A stretch of DNA of 64,000 nt from DATBGS01 sp036557885 (GTDB taxonomy: Bacteria; Chloroflexota; Ktedonobacteria; Ktedonobacterales; DATBGS01). Position 1 is the first letter of the stretch; each line of letters begins with the position of its first letter. The translations under genes and the position numbers were made by a program. Of this stretch, positions 26,877 through 36,314 are shown one piece after another. The notes below the pieces were generated by a model. That model was not told the origin of the DNA. It saw only the letters and a program-made list of their open reading frames with translations, and did no database searches. The stretch is taken from assembly GCA_036557885.1 (NCBI GenBank), contig DATBGS010000005.1, positions 67,317 to 131,316 on the forward strand, given 5' to 3'.

Positions 26877-26999
26877 ATTACTGTCTCTCAAGAGCATGGG
26901 AACCATCATGCAAGGAGGCAATACGACTTACCCTCCAACAAGCGTTGACGCCACTTTCAGGCGTCACCTGTCTTGAGGACAAAGACGAAGGAGCCGTCC

Positions 27000-29099
27000 A
27001 TGCGTTCCTCCCCAGAGTATTGCCCCGTGTGCGGTGCTGCAAACGCGCCCGGCGCGACCATTTGCATTGCCTGCGGAACAGCCCTCTCTCCTGCTGCCCC
27101 ATCCTGGCTGCCCCAGGAGCACCCCGCCAGCGATGACGCCACTACCGAGCCTCTGTTGCCAGACTCATCTGTAAGCAATCCCGGCAAGCCATCGCTTCCC
27201 ACTGACTCCGAGAAGACAATTACCCAGCCGCTGCCCTCCTTTCATTTACTCCAGGGCCGCTATCGCCTGCTCGGTCAGGTAGGCGAAGGTGGCATGGGCA
27301 AAGTGTATCGAGCCGAAGACACCCATCTTGGCAACCGGCTGGTCGCCATCAAAGAGATGAGCGCGCGCGGGCTTAGTCCCCAGGAATATGCCGAGGTCAC
27401 GCAAGGCTTCCAACGCGAGGCGCTCTTGCTGGCCCAGTTGAACCATCCCAACCTGCCGCACATCTACGAGCAATTCAGCGAAGGAGATCGCTGGTATCTG
27501 GTCATGGATTTTATTGATGGAGAAACCCTGGAAGAACGGCTTGCCAAATCTCCTGGCGGGCAGCTACCAGTCCAGGAAGTGCTCCAGCTTGGAATCCACC
27601 TGGCAACCGTGCTCAGCTACCTCCATACCCGCCAACCACCCATCATTTTCCGCGACTTAAAGCCAACCAATATCATGCTCTCCCGTGATGGTCGTCTCTA
27701 TCTGATTGACTTTGGCATTGCCCGCCTCTTCAAGCCCGGCCAGAGCAAAGATACCATTCCATTTGGCTCCTCCGGCTATGCCGCGCCTGAGCAATATGGC
27801 CGGGCGCAAACGACGCCTCAAGCCGATATGTACAGCCTGGGGGCAACCCTTCACCACATACTGAGCGGCAGCGACCCCTCGCAATCGCCCTTTGTCTTTG
27901 CTCCGCTCCACCTTGCAGGCTACGACGGGCTGGAAGCGCTCATTCGTCAGATGGTAGAAACCGACAGGGCGAAAAGACCGGCAACAATGGAAGAAATAAG
28001 GCGAGAGCTTGAGCAGTTGGCAGCGCCTCAGTCGGCTCCTTCATCTGGGGCGATAGTGGCCCCTCCAGCGCCACGCAGCACGCGCCAGCCCGCGTCACCC
28101 CGCACAACGCTCGCGCGTGTTCCATCCCGATCACGTCTCCCCAGGCCATCTGCTCAGGGGTGCGTTATCGGGGGAGTGCTCATCCTTTTCATCGCGTTAA
28201 TTCCGCTCTCAATGACACTTCTTTCTTCGGCGTTTACAGCAGGGCCATCGGTGGCGGCTGCGCCCACAGCCACTCCCACCCCTTTACCCACTAACACGCC
28301 CACGCCGCTCCCAACAGCCACCGATACGCCTGGGCCTTCGCCCACACCTGTCCCATTTGTCAATGGAGCGGGGGAATATCTCGTAGACGCTGGGACCGGC
28401 CAGGCGCTCTACTCCAGCCATATCCACACGCGGCTGCCCATCGCCAGCACCACCAAGATTATGACCGCCATTCTTGCCATAGAAGATGGCGGCGATCTGA
28501 GCCAGATAGTTCCTATTACCTCGGATGAACTGGCTGAAGTACCCAATGGCGCAAGCATATCCTATCTCCAGGCCGGGGACGACAACATCACTTTGCTGTA
28601 TCTGCTCTACGGGCTGATGCTGAAATCTGGCAGCGATGCAGCTATCGTCATTGCCCATCAAGTCGCTGGCAGCACAGCAGATTTTGTCGCCATGATGAAC
28701 GCGAAGGCGCAGTCGCTTGGCTTGAAAGACACCCACTTCACCAGCCCTCACGGAGCAACGCAGGACTCTCGTCATTACTCCAGCGTCGCAGACCTCGTAA
28801 CCCTGGCGCGTTACGCGATGAAAAATCCGACATTTGCTCAGATAGTGCGCACAGAACACTTCGAGCTTCCCGCGCAGACCAACCGCCACGCCTATAGCTG
28901 GGACAACACCAATCAATTGCTTAGTACCTATTCAGGTGCGGATGGGATAAAGACTGGCTCCCTTCCCGACTGGTTTTGCATCGTCTTTTCGGCAACACGT
29001 AACGGGCGCACCTTGATTGGCGCAGAACTCGGTGCGCCCACGCCTGACCTGCTCTACAGTGATGCAACGCGAATGCTTGATAAAGGCTTTGGGAGTTGA
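27000..29099 (+). CDS. Transmembrane Ser/Thr kinase fused to a D-Ala-D-Ala carboxypeptidase-like domain
   Basis: 699 residues. Order of parts: a zinc ribbon (CPVC at 8-11 and CIACG at 22-26); a Hanks kinase (about 87-340) with GEGGMGKVY, Lys118 in VAIKEM, FRDLKPTN (Asp219) and DFG (Asp237); a Pro/Ser/Arg-rich segment; one membrane helix (about 387-410); a Thr/Pro-rich stalk (about 418-450); then an S11-type peptidase domain (about 455-699). The latter has SxxK (STTK, Ser483 and Lys486) and KTG (651-653), but Ser-Gly-Ser (543-545) where SxN normally stands. Topology puts the kinase inside and the penicillin-binding-like domain outside. It may sense or trim peptidoglycan and signal inward. The ATG at 27000 has GAAGGAG upstream, and the UroD-family gene follows closely. 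Confidence 0.93.
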   Translation: MRSSPEYCPVCGAANAPGATICIACGTALSPAAPSWLPQEHPASDDATTEPLLPDSSVSNPGKPSLPTDSEKTITQPLPSFHLLQGRYRLLGQVGEGGMGKVYRAEDTHLGNRLVAIKEMSARGLSPQEYAEVTQGFQREALLLAQLNHPNLPHIYEQFSEGDRWYLVMDFIDGETLEERLAKSPGGQLPVQEVLQLGIHLATVLSYLHTRQPPIIFRDLKPTNIMLSRDGRLYLIDFGIARLFKPGQSKDTIPFGSSGYAAPEQYGRAQTTPQADMYSLGATLHHILSGSDPSQSPFVFAPLHLAGYDGLEALIRQMVETDRAKRPATMEEIRRELEQLAAPQSAPSSGAIVAPPAPRSTRQPASPRTTLARVPSRSRLPRPSAQGCVIGGVLILFIALIPLSMTLLSSAFTAGPSVAAAPTATPTPLPTNTPTPLPTATDTPGPSPTPVPFVNGAGEYLVDAGTGQALYSSHIHTRLPIASTTKIMTAILAIEDGGDLSQIVPITSDELAEVPNGASISYLQAGDDNITLLYLLYGLMLKSGSDAAIVIAHQVAGSTADFVAMMNAKAQSLGLKDTHFTSPHGATQDSRHYSSVADLVTLARYAMKNPTFAQIVRTEHFELPAQTNRHAYSWDNTNQLLSTYSGADGIKTGSLPDWFCIVFSATRNGRTLIGAELGAPTPDLLYSDATRMLDKGFGS

Positions 29100-29113
29100 A
29101 AGGAGAAAACCCT

Positions 29114-30067
29114 ATGACATCCATGACCCCAGGCGAGCGTGTGCGGGCGGCGGTCAAAGGAGCGCCTGTTGATCGCGTGCCTTTCTGTTTCTGGCATCAC
29201 TTCAAGCCAGAAGGCTCCGGCCAGCGCATGGCCGAACTCACGCTGGAGTTTTTCCACCAAAAGTTTTCGCTCGACATCATCAAAATCATGCCCGATCTCC
29301 GCTACCCCGCACCAGAGCCTGCTATCACCCAGCCCGCTGACTGGGCACGCCTGCCCAGGCTCAACCTGGACACACCGAGCTTTCGTGAGCAACTCGTCTG
29401 CATCCGCGCCTTGCGTTCCGCTCTCGGCCCGGATACCCCTCTCATTCTCACCCTCTTCAGCCCGCTCACTATGCCTTTCCTATTTGTGGGAAAGGCACAG
29501 GCGCTGGCCTGCCTGCGCGAGCAGCCCGAATCTTTTGAGCAGGGGTTAAAAATCCTGGCCGCCAATGAGCGCGAACTGGTTGGCGCGGCCATCAAAGCGG
29601 GCGCGGACGGCATCTTTTTCTCGTGCATGGGCGCCACCAACATTGACCTCACCAAAGAAGAATACGCGCAGTTTGGGCGCCCCTACGATCTTCAGGTACT
29701 CGAAAATGCCCAGGATGGCTGGCTTAACACCGTTCACGTCCACGCTGACCCCGCGCAATCAGGCGACACCCTCTTCTTCGATTGGTTCGTAGACTATCCA
29801 ATATCAGTAATGAGTTGGAGTGATCGGCTCACCGGCCCCAGCCTGAGCCAGGCGCTGACCCTGACGGACAAATGCCTCATGGGGGGACTCCACGAACGTG
29901 GCCCGCTCACCAGGGGCAGCAAACAGGAAATCGAGCATGAAATGCGCGATGCCCTCGCGCAGACCAATGGCCGCCGCTTAATCCTCGCAAACGGCTGCTC
30001 AGTACCCGACGACACGCCCGAAGAGTGGCTGCACGTGGCCCGAAAACTGATAGACCAAATAAAATAG
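29114..30067 (+). CDS. Uroporphyrinogen decarboxylase (UroD/MtaA)-family protein
   Basis: 317 residues from the ATG at 29114. Its AAAGGAG overlaps the stop region of the kinase gene, suggesting co-transcription. The start TPGERVRAAVKGAPVDRVPF is typical of the UroD superfamily TIM barrel. The region HVHADPAQSGD stands where methyltransferase members have the zinc motif HxCG, and no cysteine is there. A corrinoid methyltransferase role is therefore less likely. Position and divergence argue against the housekeeping haem enzyme, although decarboxylase activity cannot be excluded. Function unresolved. Confidence 0.82.
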   Translation: MTSMTPGERVRAAVKGAPVDRVPFCFWHHFKPEGSGQRMAELTLEFFHQKFSLDIIKIMPDLRYPAPEPAITQPADWARLPRLNLDTPSFREQLVCIRALRSALGPDTPLILTLFSPLTMPFLFVGKAQALACLREQPESFEQGLKILAANERELVGAAIKAGADGIFFSCMGATNIDLTKEEYAQFGRPYDLQVLENAQDGWLNTVHVHADPAQSGDTLFFDWFVDYPISVMSWSDRLTGPSLSQALTLTDKCLMGGLHERGPLTRGSKQEIEHEMRDALAQTNGRRLILANGCSVPDDTPEEWLHVARKLIDQIK

Positions 30068-30138
30068 CTCGCGCTCTCTGATTTTTGTGAAGTCTATAAT
30101 ATCAATGAAACTTCTAAAGAAAGAAAGCGAACCATCCT

Positions 30139-30519
30139 ATGAGCAGCATTCATCGCGCCGCCGCCAGCGAACATGGCGAGCTGCGCTGGCACAATATTCC
30201 CCTGCGTGCCTATGGCCCCGACAACAGCGGCGCAGATCGCGCAACCCGTCAAATTCTGGTTGGCCCCGACGAAAACGCGCCCAACTTCCACCTACGCTAC
30301 TTTGCTGTCCAGCCCGGCGGCCATACCTCGCTAGACCAGCACGCCCACGAACACGGCGTCTACATCGTGCATGGGCGGGCACGCCTGCGCCTTGGTGATG
30401 AACAGCATGAACTTCACCCAGGCGATGTGGTTTATATCGCGGGCAACGAGGTGCATCAGTTCTTTACGCTGGGCGCCGAGCCATTCGGCTTTCTCTGCAT
30501 CGTCCCGGCCAAACGCTAA
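30139..30519 (+). CDS. Cupin-domain protein
   Basis: 126 residues forming a single beta-barrel cupin. Motif 1 gives metal ligands in HTSLDQHAHEHGVYIVHG, and motif 2 is HPGDVVYIAGNEVHQFF. It is likely a small metal-binding enzyme or ligand sensor in the cytoplasm; its substrate is unknown. It lies 14 bp upstream of the zinc dehydrogenase on the same strand, so the two probably act on the same compound. The ribosome-binding site (AAGAAAG) is weak. Confidence 0.88.
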   Translation: MSSIHRAAASEHGELRWHNIPLRAYGPDNSGADRATRQILVGPDENAPNFHLRYFAVQPGGHTSLDQHAHEHGVYIVHGRARLRLGDEQHELHPGDVVYIAGNEVHQFFTLGAEPFGFLCIVPAKR

Positions 30520-30533
30520 GCGAAGGGAGCGCC

Positions 30534-31553
30534 ATGCGCGCCGTTGAATATCATGCCAATGATGATGTGCGCGTCGTTGATCTGCCCGTTCCAGAGATCG
30601 GGCCAGGCGAAATGCTGTTGCAAATGCAGGCATGCGGCATCTGCGCGTCTGATGTCATGGAATGGTATATGAAACCGCGCGCCCCGCTCTATCCGGGGCA
30701 TGAGCCAGTTGGCACCATCTCTGCTCTGGGAGAAGGCGTGCGCCAGTTCGCCATTGGGCAGCGCGTCTTTGTCCATCATCACGTGCCCTGCATGGTCTGC
30801 CACTTCTGCCAGCGCGGAGCATTTTCGCAGTGTGCCACCTTTCGCGCCACCCGACTCCATCCCGGCGGCCTTGCTGAATATATTCGCGTCCCCGCGCTCA
30901 ATGTCGAACGCGATGTCCTTGCGCTCCCCGACGACCTCTCGTTTGAAAGCGCGACCCTCATCGAGCCGCTGGCCTGCTGTCTGCGCGGTATTGAACGCGC
31001 AGGCATTCGCCCAGGCGATACCGTTTGTGTCCTGGGCGCTGGGAGCAACGGCCTGATGCTGGCACAACTGGCTCAGCAGCGCGGCGCCACGCGAGTCATC
31101 ATCACTGACCCCATCGCTTACCGCCGCGCCCACGCGCTTGAAATTGGGGTAGATGTTGTGCTTGACTCTTCTGCTGACCTGTTAGATCAATTGCTCGCGG
31201 CAAACCAGGGGCGCAAACCAGATGTCGTCATCGTCACCCCATCGCACATCGCCGCGATGCAGCAAGCGCTAACGCTCGTCGGACCCGGCGGCACTGTCCT
31301 GCTGTTCGCGCCGCCTCCACCTACAGAAATTTTCCCTGTGCCAGCCAACGCGCTCTTTTTTCAGGAGATCACCTTGCGCACCAGCTATTCGGCTGGCCCA
31401 CACGAAACCCGGCTAGCGCTGGAAACACTCCATGCCGGACGCATTCGCGCCGAAAGCGTCATCACCCACCGCTTTAGCCTGAACGGCGCGCCGCAGGCGT
31501 TCAAGCTGGTCGCCCACCCTGGCGAAGCACTAAAAGTAGTCATCTCTCCTTGA
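30534..31553 (+). CDS. Zinc-dependent medium-chain alcohol/polyol dehydrogenase
   Basis: 339 residues. The catalytic zinc site is seen in CGICASDVMEW and PGHEPVG, and the structural zinc tetrad in CMVCHFCQRGAFSQC. The NAD(P)-binding Rossmann motif is VLGAGSNGLM (about 166-175). It resembles the threonine/sorbitol dehydrogenase branch and would oxidise a secondary alcohol or polyol. A GAAGGGAG site precedes the ATG. It is probably co-transcribed with the cupin. Its last 24 bases overlap the end of the DUF3800 gene on the other strand. Confidence 0.93.
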   Translation: MRAVEYHANDDVRVVDLPVPEIGPGEMLLQMQACGICASDVMEWYMKPRAPLYPGHEPVGTISALGEGVRQFAIGQRVFVHHHVPCMVCHFCQRGAFSQCATFRATRLHPGGLAEYIRVPALNVERDVLALPDDLSFESATLIEPLACCLRGIERAGIRPGDTVCVLGAGSNGLMLAQLAQQRGATRVIITDPIAYRRAHALEIGVDVVLDSSADLLDQLLAANQGRKPDVVIVTPSHIAAMQQALTLVGPGGTVLLFAPPPPTEIFPVPANALFFQEITLRTSYSAGPHETRLALETLHAGRIRAESVITHRFSLNGAPQAFKLVAHPGEALKVVISP

Positions 31554-32411
31554 GACAGGCGCGTCTGGGGGCTGATACGACGCGAACTGAAGCGCAAACG
31601 CGGCATCGGTCGTCAGCAATCCCCGCTCTCCCGCAAGCTGGATGGGCGCGTGATGGCTGGCGCATTCCATCAGCAGTTCAGCCAGCACCAGAAAGCGTTC
31701 ACGATCAGACCGCGACGGAGGCTCCGGCACATCCTCTGGGTGCAGCAGTTCCAGGTCCAACCCCGCCACCGCTTTCCACGCCTCATAGCGATCATAGGCG
31801 CTGCGCGAATACACCGCCAGCCCGGCCAGCACATCCGCCAACTGCACCATCGGCTCGTGATGTGAATGACAGGGCACGACACGCTCAATAGGGAGCGCCT
31901 GCGCTGCCAGATAGTGCTCCAGCGCGGGCCAGTTCAGCGCATCCTGCTCATCGGGGCACACCCGCACCAATCCCCCTGCTGACTGATACCGCCTCAAAGT
32001 CGTGCCTAGCAGCAAACCATACATCTGTTGCAACGTAGCAATGCCGCTCTCCCCTGGCGCCGGATGCTGCTCCTCAGCATCCCAGGTCACAACCTCCACT
32101 CGCAGCGCGCCAGCGCCCAGAGCGTTGAATGCCCAGGTGATGAGCTTGTTGGCCGCAAACCGATGCCGGGCTGTCCGCACCTCGACCCATTTTAGCTCGT
32201 GCACCCCAGAAGTTTGCAGCAGGCTTCTGGCCTCGGCGCGGAACGCATCCGCATCAGCAAGCCGCAAAGACACCACCGCCAGGCCCCGATAACGCCCGAC
32301 GTTATACCGTGTCTCATCAGCATAGGCAATATGCGATGGTTGGGGAAAGCCGCCCTCTATGGTCACACATCCTCTCTTGAGTAGGGTTGCTTGTACCGCC
32401 GCGCCGGTCAT
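31530..32411 (-). CDS. DUF3800-family protein
   Basis: 293 residues. The RNase H-like DUF3800 pattern is visible: an early acidic strand (HIAYADETRYN, where the family usually has DES) and a late QLADVLAGLAVYS. Family members often accompany mobile or defence loci, but the biochemical role is not established. The gene begins 13 bp after the second ABC exporter gene, suggesting read-through from that operon. Its 3' end overlaps the zinc dehydrogenase by 24 bp. An internal GTG at 32366, behind AGAGAGG, is an alternative start that would keep the whole domain. Confidence 0.78.
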   Translation of the reverse strand: MTGAAVQATLLKRGCVTIEGGFPQPSHIAYADETRYNVGRYRGLAVVSLRLADADAFRAEARSLLQTSGVHELKWVEVRTARHRFAANKLITWAFNALGAGALRVEVVTWDAEEQHPAPGESGIATLQQMYGLLLGTTLRRYQSAGGLVRVCPDEQDALNWPALEHYLAAQALPIERVVPCHSHHEPMVQLADVLAGLAVYSRSAYDRYEAWKAVAGLDLELLHPEDVPEPPSRSDRERFLVLAELLMECASHHAPIQLAGERGLLTTDAAFALQFASYQPPDAPVSRRDDYF

Positions 32412-32424
32412 TAGTTAAGCGCTC

Positions 32425-34260
32425 TCAGGCTTCGGCCCCGCCAGCCTTTCCAAACCCATGCGCGTACAGTTGTGCGTAGGTGCCATTCTGTGCCAAAAGC
32501 TCCTCGTGATTCCCCTGCTCGATAATCTGCCCGCGCTGCAAGACCGTAATTTGATCAGCGTTTTTGATCGTAGAGAGCCGATGAGCAATCACCAGCGCTG
32601 TGCGCCCATGCAGCAGGCGTTGCAGCCCTTGCTGCACCAGCACCTCTGTCACCGTGTCAATATTGGCCGTCGCCTCATCCAGAATCAGGATACGCGGGTC
32701 CGCCAGCAAAGCGCGCGCAAAGGCAATCAACTGGCGCTGCCCCACACTCAGGTTGCGCCCGCGCTCGCGGATGGTCGTCTCATAGCCTTTGGCAAGCTGC
32801 ATAATCAGATCATGCACGCCAATCACCCGCGCCGCTGTTTCCACTTCCTCATCGCTGGCATCTAAGCGCCCATAGCAAATATTCTCGCGGATTGTCCCCG
32901 TAAAAAGAAACGGGTCTTGCAGCACCATACCGATCTGGCTGCGCAGCGACGCCTGTGTCACCTCGCGCACATCATACCCATCCACCAGCACTGCCCCCTG
33001 TTGCACATCATAAAAGCGCGTCAGCAGCCCGGCAATCGTACTCTTCCCCGCGCCCGTGTGCCCCACCAGCGCCACCGTCTTCCCGGCAGGAATCACAAAA
33101 CTCAACCCGCGAAAGATGGGCATATCCGCCTTGTAGCCAAAGGTCACATCACGAAACTCCACCTCGCCCCGGATTGGAGGCAGCACCTTCGCATCTGGCC
33201 GATCTTGAATCTCGACAGGCATGTCCAGGATATTGAAGATGCGCTCTGCCGCCACTCCTGAGCGCTGCAACTGCGTATACTGCTGGCTCAGGTCACGAAT
33301 CGGGTCGAAGAAGCGGTTAATGTAGAGGATAAAAGCCACCAGCACCCCAACCGTCAGCGACCTATGCGAGATGAGCACCGCGCCCGCAAAGATCGTGGCA
33401 ACAATCGCCAGCGCCGCCACCACCTCGACAAGTGGCAGAATCAGCGCGGCAATTCGGCTGGCAACCAGATTTGTATCGCGGTTGTAGGCGTTCAGATCAT
33501 CAAAATCGGCGCGGTTCTGGTCTTCCCGCACCATGCTCTGAATCACCCGCATCCCAGAGATATTTTCCTGAAGGGTTGCGTTCACCAGCGAAATCGCAGC
33601 GCGGGTCACGCGGAACGAATAATGCGCGTGCTTCTGCCAGAACGCCGCAATGATCACCATGAGCGGCAGCACCAGAAACGCCAGCAGTGCCAGCCTCACA
33701 TTCAAGACCAGCATCACCACGATAATGCCGCCAAGCGCGAGCAGCGAACTCAACATCGAGAGCAATCCAGAACTCAGCATGCTCTCCAGCACATCCACAT
33801 CGCTTTGCAGGCGCGACATCACGCGCCCAATCTGAGTGCGATCATAAAAGCTGAGTGAGAGCCGCTGCAAATGCTCAAACATATCGCAGCTTAGCAGATA
33901 CAGCACCTGCTCACCCACCCAGGACATGCTCCACACCTGCCAGTATTGCGCCTGCCACATCGCCACATTCAACACAATCAAACCGCCGATAGCAAACACC
34001 AGTCCGCGCAAATCCCCATGCGCAATGAAGTCGTCAAAAGCAACCCCAATGAGCAGCGGAGTTGCGATATTGAGTCCGGTGTAGACAACCATCAGCACCA
34101 CGCTGGCTAAGCTGACAAGCGGATACCGACCAAGATAGGACCGAAAGCGGCCAACAAGCCGCCAATCAAATCCGCCAGAAATATCTTCATCATCGCTGGC
34201 AAGGCTGTTTTCCAGCCAGCGGCGGCTTCGGCGGTACTCCGCATACGAATGCGATTTCAC
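32425..34260 (-). CDS. Heterodimeric ABC exporter half-transporter with the catalytically competent ATPase
   Basis: About 611 residues from the GTG at 34260, whose GTGA overlaps the stop of the preceding exporter gene by 4 nt; GGAAGGAG lies upstream. Six membrane helices (about 40-330) precede a nucleotide-binding domain with Walker A GHTGAGKST, Walker B LILDEATANID with the catalytic Glu, and H-loop VIAHRLSTI. The signature motif is LSVGQ rather than LSGGQ. This is the expected pattern for the subunit that supplies the Glu and His of the active ATP site. Its partner is at 34257. Substrate unknown; lipids or drugs are common for this class. Confidence 0.93.
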   Translation of the reverse strand: MKSHSYAEYRRSRRWLENSLASDDEDISGGFDWRLVGRFRSYLGRYPLVSLASVVLMVVYTGLNIATPLLIGVAFDDFIAHGDLRGLVFAIGGLIVLNVAMWQAQYWQVWSMSWVGEQVLYLLSCDMFEHLQRLSLSFYDRTQIGRVMSRLQSDVDVLESMLSSGLLSMLSSLLALGGIIVVMLVLNVRLALLAFLVLPLMVIIAAFWQKHAHYSFRVTRAAISLVNATLQENISGMRVIQSMVREDQNRADFDDLNAYNRDTNLVASRIAALILPLVEVVAALAIVATIFAGAVLISHRSLTVGVLVAFILYINRFFDPIRDLSQQYTQLQRSGVAAERIFNILDMPVEIQDRPDAKVLPPIRGEVEFRDVTFGYKADMPIFRGLSFVIPAGKTVALVGHTGAGKSTIAGLLTRFYDVQQGAVLVDGYDVREVTQASLRSQIGMVLQDPFLFTGTIRENICYGRLDASDEEVETAARVIGVHDLIMQLAKGYETTIRERGRNLSVGQRQLIAFARALLADPRILILDEATANIDTVTEVLVQQGLQRLLHGRTALVIAHRLSTIKNADQITVLQRGQIIEQGNHEELLAQNGTYAQLYAHGFGKAGGAEA

Positions 34261-36137
34261 CGCGCAGACTCCTTCCAACGACTGGTCGTTTCATTCAGCA
34301 AAGGGATCGGACGCTTGCCCTGAAGTTGCTTTGATTGCGCCTCATATTCCTCTTGCTCTCGCAGTTGCAAATCATAGAGATGCGCATACGTGCCGCCTGC
34401 GGCGCGCAGGCTTTCGTGTGTCCCCCGCTCAATAATGCGTCCATGCTCCAAAATCAGAATTTGATCTGCTCGCTTGATCGTCCGCAAGCGCGAAGCAACC
34501 ACAAACGTCGTGCGCCCGCGCATCACCGCTTCCAGCGCCTCCTGAATCAGATACTCCGTCTCCATATCCACGCTGGAGGTCGCATCATCCAGCACCAAAA
34601 TACGCGGGTCCATCAAGATCGTTCGCGCAATAGCCACGCGCTGCTTCTGCCCTCCAGAAAGCGTCACCCCGCGTTCTCCAACCCAGGTGCCATAGCCATC
34701 AGGTAAGCTCAAAATAAAGTCATGTAACCTGGCAATTTTCGCAGCAGCAACAATCTGTTCTTCTGTGGCTTTTGGCGCTCCAAAGGCAATATTTTCGCGG
34801 ATGGTCGCATTGAACAGAAACACATCCTGCAAAACAAACCCGATATGCTGGCGCAGCGACGCCTGTTTTAGCTGGCGAATATCATGCCCATCAACCGTAA
34901 TCTGCCCCTGGGTGACATCATAAAAGCGCGGCAGCAGCGAAAGAATGGTGCTTTTCCCGCTGCCCGTTGCGCCCAGCAAAGCAATCACCTGCCCAGGCTG
35001 CGCGTCAATGTTTATATCTTCCAGAATTTGCGGGCCAGCACCGTAGGAGAACCCAACATCCTCAAAGCGCACATGTCCCTCTATCTCAGGCAGAGCAATG
35101 GCATCTGGCGCGTCTTGAATGGCGGGCGCAGTATCCAGCACCTGAAAGATACGCTCACCGCTGGAGCGAGCGCGCATCAGCCAGTTGATCATAAATCCAA
35201 ACGTGCGCACCGGCGTTCCCAGCAGCAGCGCGTACTGCACCACCGCGACCAGCGTGGGCAGGCTCAGTTGATGATCAACAACTGCCGTCCCGCCAACCCA
35301 GAGCACCAGCACCGTCACCAGATTCAGCGCCAGCACCATCAGCGGCTGATTCCAGGCTGCCAGGCGCTGCGTAGCAATCTTGAGGTTGCGCACCTCAGCA
35401 TTCTTGCTTTGGAATTTCTGAATCTCGTAGGCTTCGCGCACAAAAGAAAGCACCACGCGCCGCCCGCTCAAACTCTCCTGAAGAATCGTGCTCAACGAGC
35501 CAGTTTCTTGTTGGGCGCTGTCCCACAGCGGACGCAAGCGCCGCACCACCTGGACAGAGAGGAGCATCAGCACTGGCACAGACAGCAAAATAATCAGCGC
35601 CAGCGGCAAATCAAGCACCGCCAGGATGACCGCAATAGACCCGAAGGTCAGCACCGCAATAATCACGCGCAAGAACCCATAGGGAAAAGCGTTGCGCACC
35701 GCCTCAATATCAACGGTCATGCGAGACATTAATTGTCCTGTCTCGTTTTCATCATGATAGGAAAAACTCAAGCGCTGAAGTTGCGCGTACATCACATTTC
35801 TGAGATCATAGGCGACAACCACAGAAACCGCCTGAGACAGATACCCCTGCCCATACGCAGCGAGTCCTCTCAGGATGCTGGCGACAAGCACTGCTGCTGA
35901 GATCAGCACCAGTTGACCGGCGTTCCCGCTGGAGATACCAATATTCACCACCTCAGCAATCAGTTCAGGCACCACCAGCGAAAGCGTCGTCGCCAGAATC
36001 AGGCACAGCACAGAGCCAATCGCAATTTTCCAATGTGGACGCAAGAATCCCAGAATTCGCGCGTAAATGCGAGCGTAGTCTCGCAAAGTTCGCAGCCTAG
36101 CGAGGGGCCAGGAAATTCTTTGAGAGTCCGCTAACAC
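34257..36137 (-). CDS. Heterodimeric ABC exporter half-transporter with a degenerate ATPase site
   Basis: About 626 residues. Membrane domain (about 25-320) and nucleotide-binding domain with Walker A GATGSGKST and canonical signature LSGGQ. The catalytic Glu is replaced by Asp (LVLDDATSSVD), and the H-loop His by Ser (VVASRLRTI). Such asymmetry is known in heterodimeric exporters of the BmrCD and TM287/288 type. The start is uncertain: GTG 36137 fits an AAGGTGGT site, whereas TTG 36182 and GTG 36143 are in-frame alternatives. It heads a minus-strand run with the partner half-transporter and the DUF3800 gene. Confidence 0.92.
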   Translation of the reverse strand: MLADSQRISWPLARLRTLRDYARIYARILGFLRPHWKIAIGSVLCLILATTLSLVVPELIAEVVNIGISSGNAGQLVLISAAVLVASILRGLAAYGQGYLSQAVSVVVAYDLRNVMYAQLQRLSFSYHDENETGQLMSRMTVDIEAVRNAFPYGFLRVIIAVLTFGSIAVILAVLDLPLALIILLSVPVLMLLSVQVVRRLRPLWDSAQQETGSLSTILQESLSGRRVVLSFVREAYEIQKFQSKNAEVRNLKIATQRLAAWNQPLMVLALNLVTVLVLWVGGTAVVDHQLSLPTLVAVVQYALLLGTPVRTFGFMINWLMRARSSGERIFQVLDTAPAIQDAPDAIALPEIEGHVRFEDVGFSYGAGPQILEDINIDAQPGQVIALLGATGSGKSTILSLLPRFYDVTQGQITVDGHDIRQLKQASLRQHIGFVLQDVFLFNATIRENIAFGAPKATEEQIVAAAKIARLHDFILSLPDGYGTWVGERGVTLSGGQKQRVAIARTILMDPRILVLDDATSSVDMETEYLIQEALEAVMRGRTTFVVASRLRTIKRADQILILEHGRIIERGTHESLRAAGGTYAHLYDLQLREQEEYEAQSKQLQGKRPIPLLNETTSRWKESAR

Positions 36138-36314
36138 GCACACCACCTTTCGTCTAACAGCCCCGCTGCCTTTTGGGGACAAAAAGGCCCAAAGCTAAGA
36201 AATGGCGGGGGAAGCATCAAGTAATAACAGTCTATCTTTAAATAATAACACGCAAAATCAAATCCACGTCTGTTTGCTTTGGGCAAAAAACAGGCTTGAA
36301 GGCAGGTAAATTCA

